This document shows positions 12,268 to 26,311 of a stretch of DNA of 64,000 nucleotides, one piece after another; positions within the stretch are counted from its first letter, which is position 1, and each line of letters opens with the position of its first letter. Below the pieces are notes generated by a model. That model saw nothing but the letters and a program-made list of their open reading frames with translations, was not told where the DNA came from and ran no database searches. Origin of the DNA: Pagrus major (Eukaryota; Chordata; Actinopteri; Spariformes; Sparidae); the NCBI RefSeq assembly GCF_040436345.1, contig NC_133223.1, positions 10,576,613 to 10,640,612 on the forward strand, in the 5' to 3' direction. Made by a program: the position numbers and the translations under genes.

Positions 12268-13218
12268 TTAGCAGTCCTGCGTAGCCCTCTCTAAGTCTTC
12301 ATCCTGTTGCCCCGCCGCCGCCACCTCCTCCTCCTCGTCCTCCTCCTCCTCCTGCTCCTCTTTCTCGCTCAGTTCCTCTCCAATCACGTCTAGCCGTCCA
12401 TCCTGCCCATTTAGCACCCTCTCCTCCTCCTCCTCCTCCTCCTCATTATCAAGCCTCGCCTCCTGCAGCTGCAGCCGACGCTCCTCCACCAGCAGCAGGC
12501 GCTCTCTGACACCCTCAGCCGCTGCCGCTGTTTCACTGGGACTCCCAAAGTACTGCTCGCTCCTGAAACAATAATTCAAGTTAGGAGATTGTTTTATATT
12601 GAGTGTGTGTTTTTTGTGTCAGTATACTTGCATTCATCACAAAAACCTGTCAGCACACTGAGGGACCCAGCGGCCATATGGGGACAAAAAGCTGTCAATC
12701 ATTGGACTTTAAGTTAAACAATTCGATCGATATTTTTGTAACAATAGGTCAAATCATTCAGCTACCACGGCGCGCTCCTTCAAATCATTGTCCTGGTTTT
12801 ACGACCAATACATTTAATGTTTTGGTTCACCCTCACTACTCTTGTTTTCGGACGCGGCAGGCAGCTGTGTTTAGTTATGAAGTCCCTCAACTCACTGTGC
12901 ACTACCTGCACAGCACCAAGCAGAAGATAGACACAGTTAGCACCTAGCTGGTGAACACGGTGGAGCATTTTTAGCAGCTACAGAGCCAGATCATTTTCCA
13001 GGTGATGGTCGAGACCCAAAAAAAGAGATTAAAGAGAGTGAACATGTACGAGGTAGCTAAACACAAAAAAGAAAGCCAATATCGGCCATGTAGTCTCAAG
13101 TCTTTTGAGGGCGAGTCTCAAGTCACTGAGTGTGCAACTCAAGTGCGACTCGGGTCTAAGTCGCAAACTCGAGTCCCCATCTCTGCTCCAAAGTGACCAA
13201 AACAAAAAAACTGTGTGT

Positions 13219-13310
<92 letters not shown>

Positions 13311-16300
13311 ATACCCATCAGGGAAGATAACAGGCATGGTCAGTCTGTCCAGCAGAACTTTTCCTGTAGAGTCTACATCATCCAAAGACTCCATGTCCAC
13401 ACATTCCTGTTGTAACACCTGGAACACAGTAAAAACACATGTACATTTATAATCTCAACATCCACACGGCTGCAATGGTGTGATGTAGATTTGCTTGTAA
13501 AAGCATGGCATAAAGTGTGGTGACCATCACTTTTCATTCCTTTGCAATATCGGCCTGCTAATGCACAGATCAAACTCTAGTTAGCTCATCCACACAAGCT
13601 GCTGCTGGAACTACCTAATAATAATATAATAACAATACAGTAAGGTCTCTCTCTCTCAGCCTGTGTCACCTTTTCGGCGGCGGTGTGGAAGCTCAGAGCC
13701 AGCTCCAGTCTCTGTTGTCTCTCCTCAGTGCTGACGGTAAACTGTTTCCAGACTCGGTTGAGTCGGGGCAGAGTGTCTCCAGACGAGCGTGTTGTACAGC
13801 GCAGAGACTGACAGAGGACGACGGTCGCCTGCAGCAGCTGACGGCCGTAGTCATAGGTGCTCTGAGGGAAAAGACAGGAGAGAAGGCAGGACGGCATGAC
13901 AAACAGTTCGGCAAAGTTACTGTCTGTGTGTTGGTGTTGTGTTTTCAGAATGATTTCTGTCTCTTAAAGTTGATAGTTTTCAACGTTTAAACTGTGAATT
14001 GTAATATCTTTGGGGGTCATCTTTTCCTCTTGTGCCATCATCAGGTCAATATTATAATTAGTTTGATACTTTTGTCCACTACTCAATACCTGTACATACA
14101 AGTTCATTCCAATCAACCTTGTGTTTTGGGCTCATTAGCACTTTAGCACGCTAACAGTCTGAAATAAGATAGTGAACATGGTAAACATACTGTTACTGTT
14201 AAATGTGAACTTGTTCGCATAGTCACTGCATGTAAGCATGCTGGTGTTAGCTTTCTGGCTCAAAGAACCTCCGTCCCGACAGTAAGTAAAGCCACTAGCA
14301 CGGCTGTCGACAATTTAATGTTATAAGTTTGCAGTTTTTATAGTTTTGTAACTTTACAGTCAGAAGGTCTGTGTGGAGCAGCGTCTCAACAGGGGGGAGG
14401 GGGGCTGTGAGGGCTGAATTAGCATAGCACAGAGAAGTTATTGTTACCAGCTGAGCTGACGCAGATGGATCCCGATGCATGTCATCTCATGACCAATTTA
14501 GTTACTACATAAAACGTTGAATGATTTCTACATTAAATATTTCCTTTGCCACGTGATAAAGCACTTCTACTCTTTGTCCCCAAAGGTTTATTTCTATAAA
14601 AAATGTCGTCATTTCTTCCATTCTTTATTCAGGCAATATATCAGAAGCGCAGATAGTTATATCATTTAATGTTAATTGTGGATGAAAACTGCTATTCGCT
14701 GCTAATAGATCATATCGGGGGATCTTACCTGAGCAACATCCACAAACTTCCTGTGTTTGTCCAACATGGTCCTGGTCTCCTGGGTGTCGTCGCCCAGTCT
14801 GACGTGAGTCTTCAACAGGGCGTCCAACAGCTCGCTGAGCCATTCTACTGCCTGAACACACACGCACAGATTATCATCTCATTAATACTGGAAGTTTTTG
14901 TTGTGTGTGTGTGTGTGTGTGTTGTTGTCATCTTGTGTCATACCTGTAGAGCATCTTCTTCACATTTGAACAGTTGGACCATCTGTAACATCTTCAGCCT
15001 CCTCACGTCAACCATGTCCTCACACCTGCAACACGCACACAAACACACACACAGACACAGTCATTAATGCTAATCAAATACCTTTTTTGGATTATTAATT
15101 TACACTGCACTGCATTAGGCCTGTGTTTACATAGAATTATTCTGTTCTTGAAATAAAAAAACAAAGAAAAACATAAAGGAAATACTTAATCTTAGTCTTG
15201 TGTGTCGATCCAAGTTATGATTAAAGATTTGGGTTACAAAGTGGGCCGCGTCATTCATAAGTTTGGGAATGGCTGCCCTAGAGGCTGCAGTGTTCATTAC
15301 ACCATTAACGGAAAGTTTTTGACAGAATAAACAACAATCTGGGTAGTGAAGCAAAAAAAACGAAAGTTTGTCCTGAGGGTGGTGATGACGTAAAGTACAT
15401 GGGGTCATTAATGTAAGCAGTTCATCTGCTGCCATGGCAGAGGCTGCAACTGCTCATCAGGAGCAATTTGGGATTGAGCATCTTGCTCAAGGATACTTTG
15501 ACGTGCAGCCGGGGGAGCCGGGGATTCGAACCAGCGACCTTCCGATTACTGGACGACCCGCTCTACTTCCTGACCGGTACCTCCTACTGCCTGGTAATGT
15601 GTTTCACTCTGAGTGACCAGGACAACATTAGCATCTTTAACTGCATCACAAGCAACAGATATGAAAGAAAATGTCTGCACTAGTGTTTACACTCAGACAT
15701 ATTGCATGTTACGTACTGTAGTACTGTAATTAACTTTTTTTTTTTAAAGTTTGTTCAAGTACAAACTTTAAAAAAAGAGTTAATTACAGTTTTTTGAAAG
15801 AATGAGAGTGACCTGGTCTGAAACACACATTAAAATGCAAGACTCATGGGAGCTGTAGTTGTCACAAGTAGACAAATATTTCATCTTGAACCTCAGGTAT
15901 CACAAATCACCTTGTGAGAGATTGAATACATAAAGCTCAAGTGGCTCCATGCTGAACTCTGCTGTGAAGAGAAATACAAGTAGAAAGTCACCTCTGCTTG
16001 CGGAGCTGCATCTCCTCCATCACAGCCTGGATGTGCTGAATGTTGTCCTGCTGTTCTCCGGCTGGAATCTCAGTCTCCTCCGGAGACCAGGACGGCTGGT
16101 TGCACATCTGCTCCAGCAACATTCCCCCCTTCTGGCGCAGAGAAGCTAGGCCTGCCTCTGCATGGAGGGGAGATGGTTAATGTCACGGAGGAACTCTAGT
16201 ACACTTATCAGTTAACAATATTATTGAAGAGAAAAATGCACATGATTTCTCATTCAGAGCACGAACCAACAGTCTGCAGCTTCTCCTCCAAGAGTTTGAG

Positions 16301-19300
16301 GTTTTGTTGAATTGAAGCTCCGTCAGCTGGAGCCACGTCAGCACAGAGCATGCCCAGCAGACCATCCAACTGCTGGGACAACTGCAGGGGCGGACACAGA
16401 GTGTTAATTGTTCAGAATAGATCACATACATTTTTCCACTTTTAATATTCTTGCCTCTGACACACTGAAGTCATGCCTGCATGTGTGTTACCTCCTGTGT
16501 GGTGCTGTGGAAGCCCTGCGCCGCCTGCAGAACGTTCTGTCGGCCCTCCAGCTGAGACGCCTGTCTGTAGCAGACGTCGCTCAGCTGCTGCTGCAGAGCC
16601 TTCAGCTCCACCACTTCCTCCTCCTCCCCGGCACTGAGCAAGGCAGCGATCTGCTGGTTCAACTCCACGTACACTGCAAACCACTCCTGTAAACACACAC
16701 ACACACACACAGAATTGCAAAAGTACTGATATTTACAAACAGTGTAAAATGGACACAAAACAGAACGAACATGCTTGAGTGAATTTGTTTCTATAATGTT
16801 CTGACCTTTTTACAGTCAAACTACAGAAAGCAGAGTGGAAGCATTAAACTCAGATGTGTATTTAACCACTAATCTGACTCATCAGTTTGTCTTTGTCACA
16901 TGCTCATGTGTGTGTGTTCAGTGGGTTGCATTACACTGTGCTGGCTCTCGATCTCCTCGTGTTTCTGCTGCAAGGCCTGAGCCGCTCGGATCGAGTCTCC
17001 AATCTCCTGCTGGGTCTTCAACAGCTCTGAACCTGGACCCTGCAGCCAGGTGACCACCTGAGTTACAGAGAAAGAGGAACAATGCAAACTTTGTGATCTC
17101 CTATAGAGGGAAAAGTGGGAAGTGCTGGTGCCAGACATGAAAGGCCTGGTCATTTCTCTACAAACAATGTTCACTGAAGTTGAAGCACTCGCACAGATTA
17201 CATTGTGGCAGTACTGGCAGGAAAAAATCCTACCAACTCACACCAAGCAACACAAAAACAAACAAAAAATATGTATTTTTATGGGGAATGGCAACAGTCA
17301 CCAATGCTGTGATAAAAATCAATAAATGCCTCTTCGGGGGATAACGAAATAATGCCTCAAATAACAAAATTCCACATTTTAAGTCCACAATGAAATGATC
17401 GGATCGGATGAACTGAAGGTGTATAGAGAGGCTTGGGTATCAAAGGGTTCAGTTAAGTCAAACCAAAAGAAATCTGCAGGTGCCAGGCAATTGAAAGGCA
17501 AGCAAAACTCTTGCACAAATAAGCACAGCCCTGATGCAGGTGTCCTAGTTGAATGGTGACTTTTGATGGTCACTCAACTAGGTTGTAGAATGCACACAAA
17601 TCACCCTCAACTACAGAGAATAAGGCCAACACAGAAATCTCAACAGGGCCTAAACAGACCAGAGTTTCTGGCTGATGAGGTATGCAGACTGAGCTGGGTG
17701 CCATTCCCCACCTCACTTAAGCCTTCACAAAACAGCATCGTCATACCCTGATTGGCTAGGAGCGGACTGCCCCAAGCTGCTTTCACTCTTTAATTCTTGT
17801 GCACAATTGATCTGAATCCACTGCAATCATCTAGAGGGATTTTGAAATTCAGCCAAAAAAAAAAGTAGCAAGTTCTACTTAATGGCACTGCTACAAGATG
17901 GACATTCAAGTCTCTCACTTGAATCACCAGTACAAAAGAGGAAGAAGAATTCATTCAGCCACCATCAATGTTATTATGTACACCTGTTTTTTTCTACTGT
18001 GACTTGTCATAATGTCTGCTGTGACGAGGCCCACTGGGAGAAATGTTGTTTGTTGTGAGGATCTCTGTCAGTCTCCTGAAGTCTCTGTGCTGCAGTGCAG
18101 CTGAGCCACCAGCAGAGGCTCTGAGGCTCTAACTGTCCCACGTCACATTCTTTGGATGATTCTTTCTTATATATTTTGCATTAAAATAACTCTTCTTTTT
18201 TTTTATTCACTTATATTTCCCTTGATATGCTTTAGGAACACATATTTACATGTTACAGTTAGGCCAAATGAAGCATGAGGGGGATTAAATCAAATCATAC
18301 AGACATTTTTAAAGTACAACTGAATTTCTGAATTATTTAATAAAGGGATATTCCAGTGATTTTGAATTGTTCTTTAATCAAGTTTGAGGAGACAAAAGAA
18401 ATATATTTTTAAAAGGAAGGTCAAAATCAAAGCAGCAGAGGCAGAGATATCTTGATAGTATCTTTTAGTCCTGGATCCTACATTTCCAACAATGCAAACT
18501 CTGCAAGCTTCTTTAGGTAGACCCTCTCTCAAACTTCATGTCCCAAGTTTGTAACAGGTGCTTGTTCAAAATGTGAAGTCTCAAGTCCAATCTGAGACAA
18601 CTATGATGATGTCATGAAACAAGCTTCATGTGTCAAATCAGCGGAGTGCCACACAGAGTGTCTTCACTAGGCACCAAGACATTCAGGGATGCCCAGGGTG
18701 AACAGGAAGGCACTATGACAGCCTATTGGAGCTTGTCTGGAGTTTTAGAACCACGATAAAGTCAGAAATTAGTGTGAGAATTCCCTGGAAAAAAAGAAAT
18801 ACCCATTTTCAGAATATAAACTACAGCTGCTTGTGGAAACTCTGTTATTGTGCTTCATCTGGTTGTGACATAATGTTTTGTGGATGCTTATTTTCATTTT
18901 TTTAATATAATATGAATTACATATTCCATTAAAAAAATCCATTTCAAATTAAAAGTTGAAATGTTCACCACAGTGCTGTGCATGAACATCTGGAAACATC
19001 TATCCAGATGTGTGTATGTGTCAGTATCGTAATTTAATTGTATTTATTAGGTCAGCGGTGCCTTAAAGAGCTTCCACACACACACACACACACACAAACA
19101 CATGCAGACACAGTTCGATCCAGAACTAGGCCAACCCCCCACCTCAAATCCTCCAGGCTAGTGGCCGACATGTTCTGGTTACTATGGCAACCCCAGGCTC
19201 TTCTCCAAGACAGTGTATTACCCATCAACCCCTGCGGCTACAGGAACCCCAGTAACCAAAGTAGAGTCTACTTCTACTGAAGTGCTCTACTGACACTGTT

Positions 19301-20371
19301 TCTGATGGTCAAAGACGTGATGATAAAAGAATCAGGGCAGGAGACTCTGAAAGACTGAGGAGGCCGACAGTGTAGCAGGACAATGAGTACAGAGAGTTGT
19401 GAGTGTGTGGAGGATATTCACACATTTATACTCAGGAACAGTTTGAAGGTGGATGAAGAGCAGTGAACTTAGTTAAAGAAACAGGAAAAAAAGAAGGAAA
19501 GTAAGAAAGAAAGAAAGAAAGAATTAAATGTTACCTGCATGACTTTGGCATGAATCTCATCTAGCTGGGTGCGCTTGTTTCGCTGCCTGCAGAGCTCCTG
19601 GTATCTGGTGTACTGCTCCCTGAGCGAGTCCAGCAGCTTCATCACCTGAGGCTGAGCCAGCAGCTCCTCCTCCATGGGACACCAGGCTGGACCTGAAGGG
19701 TCAGACATCAGAGAGAGGTCAAGAGGACTTCCCACCAGGGCCAGGCCTCCCCGATCTCAAAATTTGGAGTCGTCCTCCAAAACAAATTTCGAGAGTCTAG
19801 CGCAGTGGACTACTTCAAAAGTAGTTTACTGTGCTAGACTCTTCTGTATATGTGCTTTCTGACTTCTATAGATTAATTTGTATATTTTGCTAATGCTGCT
19901 CACTGTTTTATTGTACATATGGTAGGTAACAAATATTATGTTTTTACACCCCAAGTCATGCTTTGTGATACTGGACTATAGTAAACTTTGACTTGGATGT
20001 GCTTGCCCTTTAGGTGAGTTGTGACTGCTGGTGAGGCATCTCTACTGTGGGCATCTAATTCCCAGTACCATACTTTGTTAACACACTGTCTAGCTCTCTG
20101 GGAAACTATGTAATCTATCCATGTATGTATGGCATGTATGTATACTCATTGCTGATTCTGATGTCTGCATTTAACAGTCTGTCTCAAACAACAACAGTCC
20201 AGGAATAAATTTGCACATGACATTACAGATGACACCCCTTCATTCATCCATCCGTGCACCCTGGACGAATGACAGCTGCTTCCTCACCTCCCTGTCCTCC
20301 TCCTCCTCCCTCTGAGCCGTTAAAACGACGCTGCTGCAGCTCCGACAGCAGCTCATGACCTTCACACAGAC

Positions 20372-20410
<39 letters not shown>

Positions 20411-21655
20411 GGTTTGATATTTAAAAGCCTGTTATAAAAGCTTGACAAACAATAATGCGTCAGTGTTTGTTTACATGCTGTTACATTATGAGAGGAGCTG
20501 GTAGAGCGAGGAGGGTGGTACCACAAACAAAGACTCCTTTCACCTCTGCTCAACACACAGACACAGTGAACACAGCCACACATCCACCCATTCATCCATC
20601 CATCTATCTATCCTTAGTGTCTATTTAGCTTCAGGTCCTGATGGCAGCAGACTAATTATCTAAGACCTCCTTCTCTCCACCCACATCCTCCAGGTCAGGG
20701 CGAGCACGGACTGTCTGCCAAGGAAACTCAGTTCAGCTGCTTGGATCCACGATTACATTCTTTCAGTCAGTACTCACAGCTCGTGACCACGAGTTGTGTA
20801 CGCAGTAAGAGAGCAAGTAAGTTGAAAACAGTCTGTGGGTTGAGTCATTTTTTGACTTTATGAGCTGTTTCTTCTGCACAGTGAAGGAAAATCCTCATCG
20901 ACATTGTGAAATTAGTTCATTCACAGTTTTTAGATTTAACTGGCTTGAATTTCTACACTTACTACAGAGATGTTAAGGGGAGGGTCAGATTTTTTATAGT
21001 GTGCCTACCATTCCTGGAAATGTTAGTTACTCTGCAGATGAAGATTTTAAAAACCCGTGATGAGTACATGAAACACAATGTATTGTTATACAGTAAAATA
21101 AACTGAATTAAATTAATAAAATGGGATTTATTTCTGCAAGATACAACATTAAATGCATTTTACATGTTTCTGCATCAATAATAATAATAATCTAATAGTA
21201 TGATATATAATAATGTAACAACTAAAGAGCCCATTTTGGCTGTGGGTACTTTCACTGTTAAGTACATTTAGTCGATTAAACTTAAATACTTTTATTAAAG
21301 TAAGATTTAGATTGAGGACTTTAACAGAGTCTTGGTAAATCATCTTTTGTAAAAGATCTTAATATTTCCTCCGACACCGTCTGAGATGCAGAGATAAATA
21401 AAGTGAATTTCTTCTAAAGATAAAACCTTTAATTCCCTCTTTTTTTCCCCCTGGGCATTGTTTGCCTGTTGAGCTGCAGAGGAGGTACAGTATCTTAATA
21501 ACCCTCAGACTTGAAACCAACATGCACAATGACATTTATGTAATGAATTTACCTGTCTGAAGGACAGTCTCAGGGTCAAAGGATGGCAACAGGGCACAGT
21601 CAGCTGATCTGCAGGGGACACACAGACACACAGCGCTAGACTTCATGACTGTGTG

Positions 21656-21695
<40 letters not shown>

Positions 21696-24600
21696 AACGC
21701 ACTTGTCCTTGTCCACAGAGCTGCTCTTGTCGCTTTCATTGATAATCGACAGCTCATCCAGCAGTGACGTCGACTCCTTGGTGAACTTCTCAAAAACCTG
21801 CAACAAATGATAAAAATACCCAGAGATGGTCAGACTGATTACCATGGCCACAAGCATTTTTAAGTTCTAAAATTATGAAATTAATTTATTTCTATTTTTA
21901 TTTAAAAATAGTGACCAGTCTCTTGTTAAGCCAGTCGCTGTGGTCGTAGTCCAGACTTCCTCCAAAATCATCCGTCAGCTGACAGGGTTCGATGTAACGA
22001 GTCAGCTTATTGGCCGAAACCAGGATCACCTGACAGGAGGCATGAAAAGAGCGTATTAATGAAACAATGACAGCGTTTCATTCTGCAGTTCAGATGACAG
22101 ATGGACTTAATTAGCTACAGCTGAGTACAGATCGGCCAGATATAGTCACTATCACAGACTTAAAACATGACAGCTCCTTGAATTTTAAAAATGCACTCAT
22201 TCAATTTGAATGTAACACATCATACAGCCCCCACTCTGGTTTACTTCAAAACTGACTTTAAGACGTTGCTCATGGTTGCTTTTCATTCTGCAAATCAAGC
22301 TTCCTTCTTTCCTCGTTTCTCTGCCCTCCAGCCAGTGACCCAAAACTGAATGAGGTCTGCCTTAATCAAGAACGCTCCAAAAAATCTAAATGTGTCTCAA
22401 GGAGTGAGGGGAGAGGGACCACAGGTGTATCCGGCTCTGAGGGTTTTTTCACTTCTTTGAATCAGTATGCTTAAAACTATACAATAGTTATAAAGTTATA
22501 AAAAAAAAACAGATCTACAATCAGATTTTGAAAGTATTGTATCAAAGTTTAAAATTGTGGTACCATGACAACCTTACTGAGGAGTAATTTCAGTCTCTGA
22601 TTGATCTCTCTCTTGCATCCCTGCTAGAAGGAATTAAGATGTGATAGGAGGGAGGTGTGGAGCCATGTTAGGCCCCATGTGTGCATGAAGCCGTGATGCA
22701 GCTCAGACACATTACTTCTAGAGCCCTGCTATTAGTGGAGGGAGGGCATTTTGGCATAACAGACATAATTATAGTCTTAGCCTTAGTTTTCATAAGGGTT
22801 AGGAGTCACTGGAGTCAGCACTGAAGAATACCACTGAGATTCTTCTTTAAGTTACTTTAAGCTTCTTTATATATAAGGTTTCTTCTGCTTACTGTCGAGA
22901 ATGTTTTGTCTGCTTTCTTTAGGACCATTTCTTAAACATTTTATCCATATCAGCGCTGATCACACTTTATATATCAAGCATTTCCTCCAGTTTATTAACC
23001 TAACAGAGTGCTTAGATCACAAGACAAACTTTTGCTTCAACTTCCCAGAGTGCTTTCTAAATCTGGAGATAGAGCGTGTTCACGAAGAGCCTGCGAGCCT
23101 GAGGTTTCATAGACCATCTTCCTCCAGTTAGCAATTTCTGTGTGTCTGTCTGTACATTCCATGTTGTATCATTTGATATTGTCTCAGTAAAGCACTTCGA
23201 GCTGTATTTGTATGAAAGGCTTTACGAATAAACCTGGACAGTCAGACAGCTGGCACTGAGACTGTCCTCCAGTTGTCACTGCAGCAGATGCGGTCATAGA
23301 AACTGGACTCAACTCTCAGTGTGCGTGCGTGTGTGTGTGTGTGTGTCTTTATTTAAATGTCAGGTCAGACTTTGAAGCAGCTGTACGACGCACACCCCAC
23401 TGTGACATCCACACACACACTCCATAGTTCAGATGAGTCACATTTCAACACCGTCACTGGAATCTCCCTTCCAGCAGCTGTGTGTGTGCTCTCACAGTGA
23501 GTAAGTATTAAAACAAGTTGATGAGAGATGAGCACTTCTTCCAAACTAGTACTTAAACTATCTCACAAATTACATGTTTGGGAACTCCTACACCTGAGCA
23601 AACATTATGACTATATACGACTACTAATAATCTGAAGTTGAGTCAGTCCTTGCATGCAAACCTTGTTGCTCCATTATCTGATTCTTAAACGTCGGAGTGA
23701 CCTTGAGCGCACCGACGGGGACAGCCTCGACTCTCAGCACGCAATGATAACTCCACTCAATAAATAAACATATCATCTAACCATTCACTGTGATGGATTA
23801 TCTGTCTGGAGCCAATTTCAAGTTACTTCGGTTTCCGTGGCAACAACTGTGGAGCCAACATGGCTGCAGAAATCTGGGTCACACTGACTACGGATATGTC
23901 AGTAAAACCATCTGTTATAATAGAATAGAAGGCACACACACGCACACAGACACACACATACACCATTGGTCCTGGCTCTGATTTCCAGCAGCACTCAGGA
24001 CAGTTAATGATGCTCAAGGTTATCATAAGTGGCTGACTTTCTCTCTGTCTGACATTAGGTAACAGCACAATTCAATGTGTGTGTGCCCGTGTGTAAACAC
24101 AGATCGTCTCTAAGGTTATTTCAAAGTTAGAATAAAAACTGGATTGTTCAAACTGCTCGGACAGCAAGATTTCTATCCCGTCTTCTAGTGTGGCTGTTCC
24201 GAACAGCTCTGAAGACGTTGTCTTTAACAAGTCATACCCCAGATCCAAGAAACAAGTAAAAAGTTAGAATCATAGTTGGTTGACAACATATTAATGACAT
24301 ATAGCTGCACTCTCACAGTTTGTAAGAGACGAGGAGAAGCCTCAAAAGAGTTCAACTCGAATTTCCAGAATTCCCTTGAAAAATGGCCTTCGATTAGAAA
24401 AATCTCCGTGATCGTTATTTTATGAAAAACGTCCTTTTCAAGTAAGGGACAAATGTTCTATATCCACAAAAGCTTCTGCAGTTCCTAAATCATTTCAGGT
24501 ACCAGCACAGGTGATGGAGCTCAGTGAAAGCAGAGGGGAGGATAAAGGAAGTTTGAAGCTGAATTGTCCTGAAGGACTTGAACTAGCAGCAGCTGAGAGA

Positions 24601-25950
24601 CTCACCTCAAAGCCCAGGCGGTCTTTCTCCTTCCAGAAGCAGAAGTGTGTCACCTTCTTATCCCAGAACTCGTCTGGTTTGACCACACAGACCAGCGACA
24701 CCTCGGCTGGAATCACATTCTGAAACGGCAACAATAGCATCATCGTCCTGACAAAGTAGCACAGTCATGTAGGTATGTCATTGTTGGGACACGTATTATA
24801 CAGTATGCCTGTACCTGCAACATGAGCACCACAGTCTTCACGATGTTCCACTGAGACTTACGTCCATCCACGATAACTGTGAAACCCCGAGCCTTACACT
24901 TCTCACTATGAGGGAGAGCATTTGATAGAACAAAGACATCATACGAACTATGAACACCAACACTTACACACAATTTCCTGTTCATGCACTATTTTTGGGT
25001 TGCCCATCCAGACTGACTCGCCCCTGTGAAAAAAGTTTGCTCCTCCTTTCCAAAATCTGTGTATAATTTAAGATAAGTGTGCTTCAGAAGTGAAAGAGTG
25101 GTGCATTCATGTCCAGTTACTTATGGCTTCCCACATCAGATGTAAGCTTTTGATCCCAAATGATAACATATATGTAGTATGGAAAATCTTTTTGAATGAA
25201 GAGTGTAACACCACTGTAACTCCTTCAGAGAGAGTGGAACGATGAGTTGTTTGTAGCCTTGATGTTTTAATGAAGCCCAGTTTAACCTGCAGGAGTTTTA
25301 AAACAGCTTGTCTAATGCATTTTGGAAGCAGATAAATTCCTGAGGAGTGGTAACAAGTTGAAAGCATCTGACAACATCTTCACTGCAGAAATGAAACAGG
25401 GCACTGAATCATCTGTCAGGCTGCCAAGAACTACTGCTGTCAGAAAACGTCAGGATGAGGAGCTCAAACAGTCAGACAGAAAATCATTGAGACGTCTTCC
25501 AAGAGCCTGACAGCAGACAGTGAGAGTAGGCTATGAAAAACAAATGTGGGATTTACATTATGTTTTAATGGAAGTATTTCAGTTCTACAGAGGTAGAAGT
25601 CATCAAGGAGAAGGACTCTCCGTTCTTCTGGGAAACTTTCCCAGCAGGACTAATCTGTTTGTATCTTCAGAAAGTCTTTTTGGAATAAATCTCTTGTCTC
25701 ATATTTGGGCCAATGCCATAACAGTTGTATGTCAACTTGTACTAGACTGGAATCATCCTTTAAGCCTTTTACGTTCAGCTGAACATACTGGACTCACAGA
25801 CTGGAGCCAAGATAAAAAAGTACAGATCCAGCAGAGACAAGTTAACTCCGAGCACGTCTGAAGGCAATAAAAATGAGACAAAACAGTCTTTTGCTGACAT
25901 AGCACATACACACAGACACATACCACAGCATCACTACTGTCGCCATTAAT

Positions 25951-26017
<67 letters not shown>

Positions 26018-26235
26018 CGTGTACCTGGGGATGCTGAGCAGGTAGTCCAGAGTGGCACTGAGCTCCTCCATGCTCGTCTGATCTGAACTGAGAGGGATGG
26101 TCAGGATCAGACCACTGCGGCGATCTTTGCCCCCTAAAGATGGACAGACCAGTATAGATCTGATTACTGACCAAACTGAGATACAGTCCTCGCACTGAGG
26201 AAGCACATGTAAGACACGTCAAATTATCATAGCTT

Positions 26236-26311
<76 letters not shown>

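Noticed and set aside
13105-13452. Long open frames encoding Cys-Val or His-Thr repeats
   Set aside because: They are translations of the (GT)n microsatellite and exist only because dinucleotide runs lack stops. The same holds for frames at 25842-26499 and 33812-34153.
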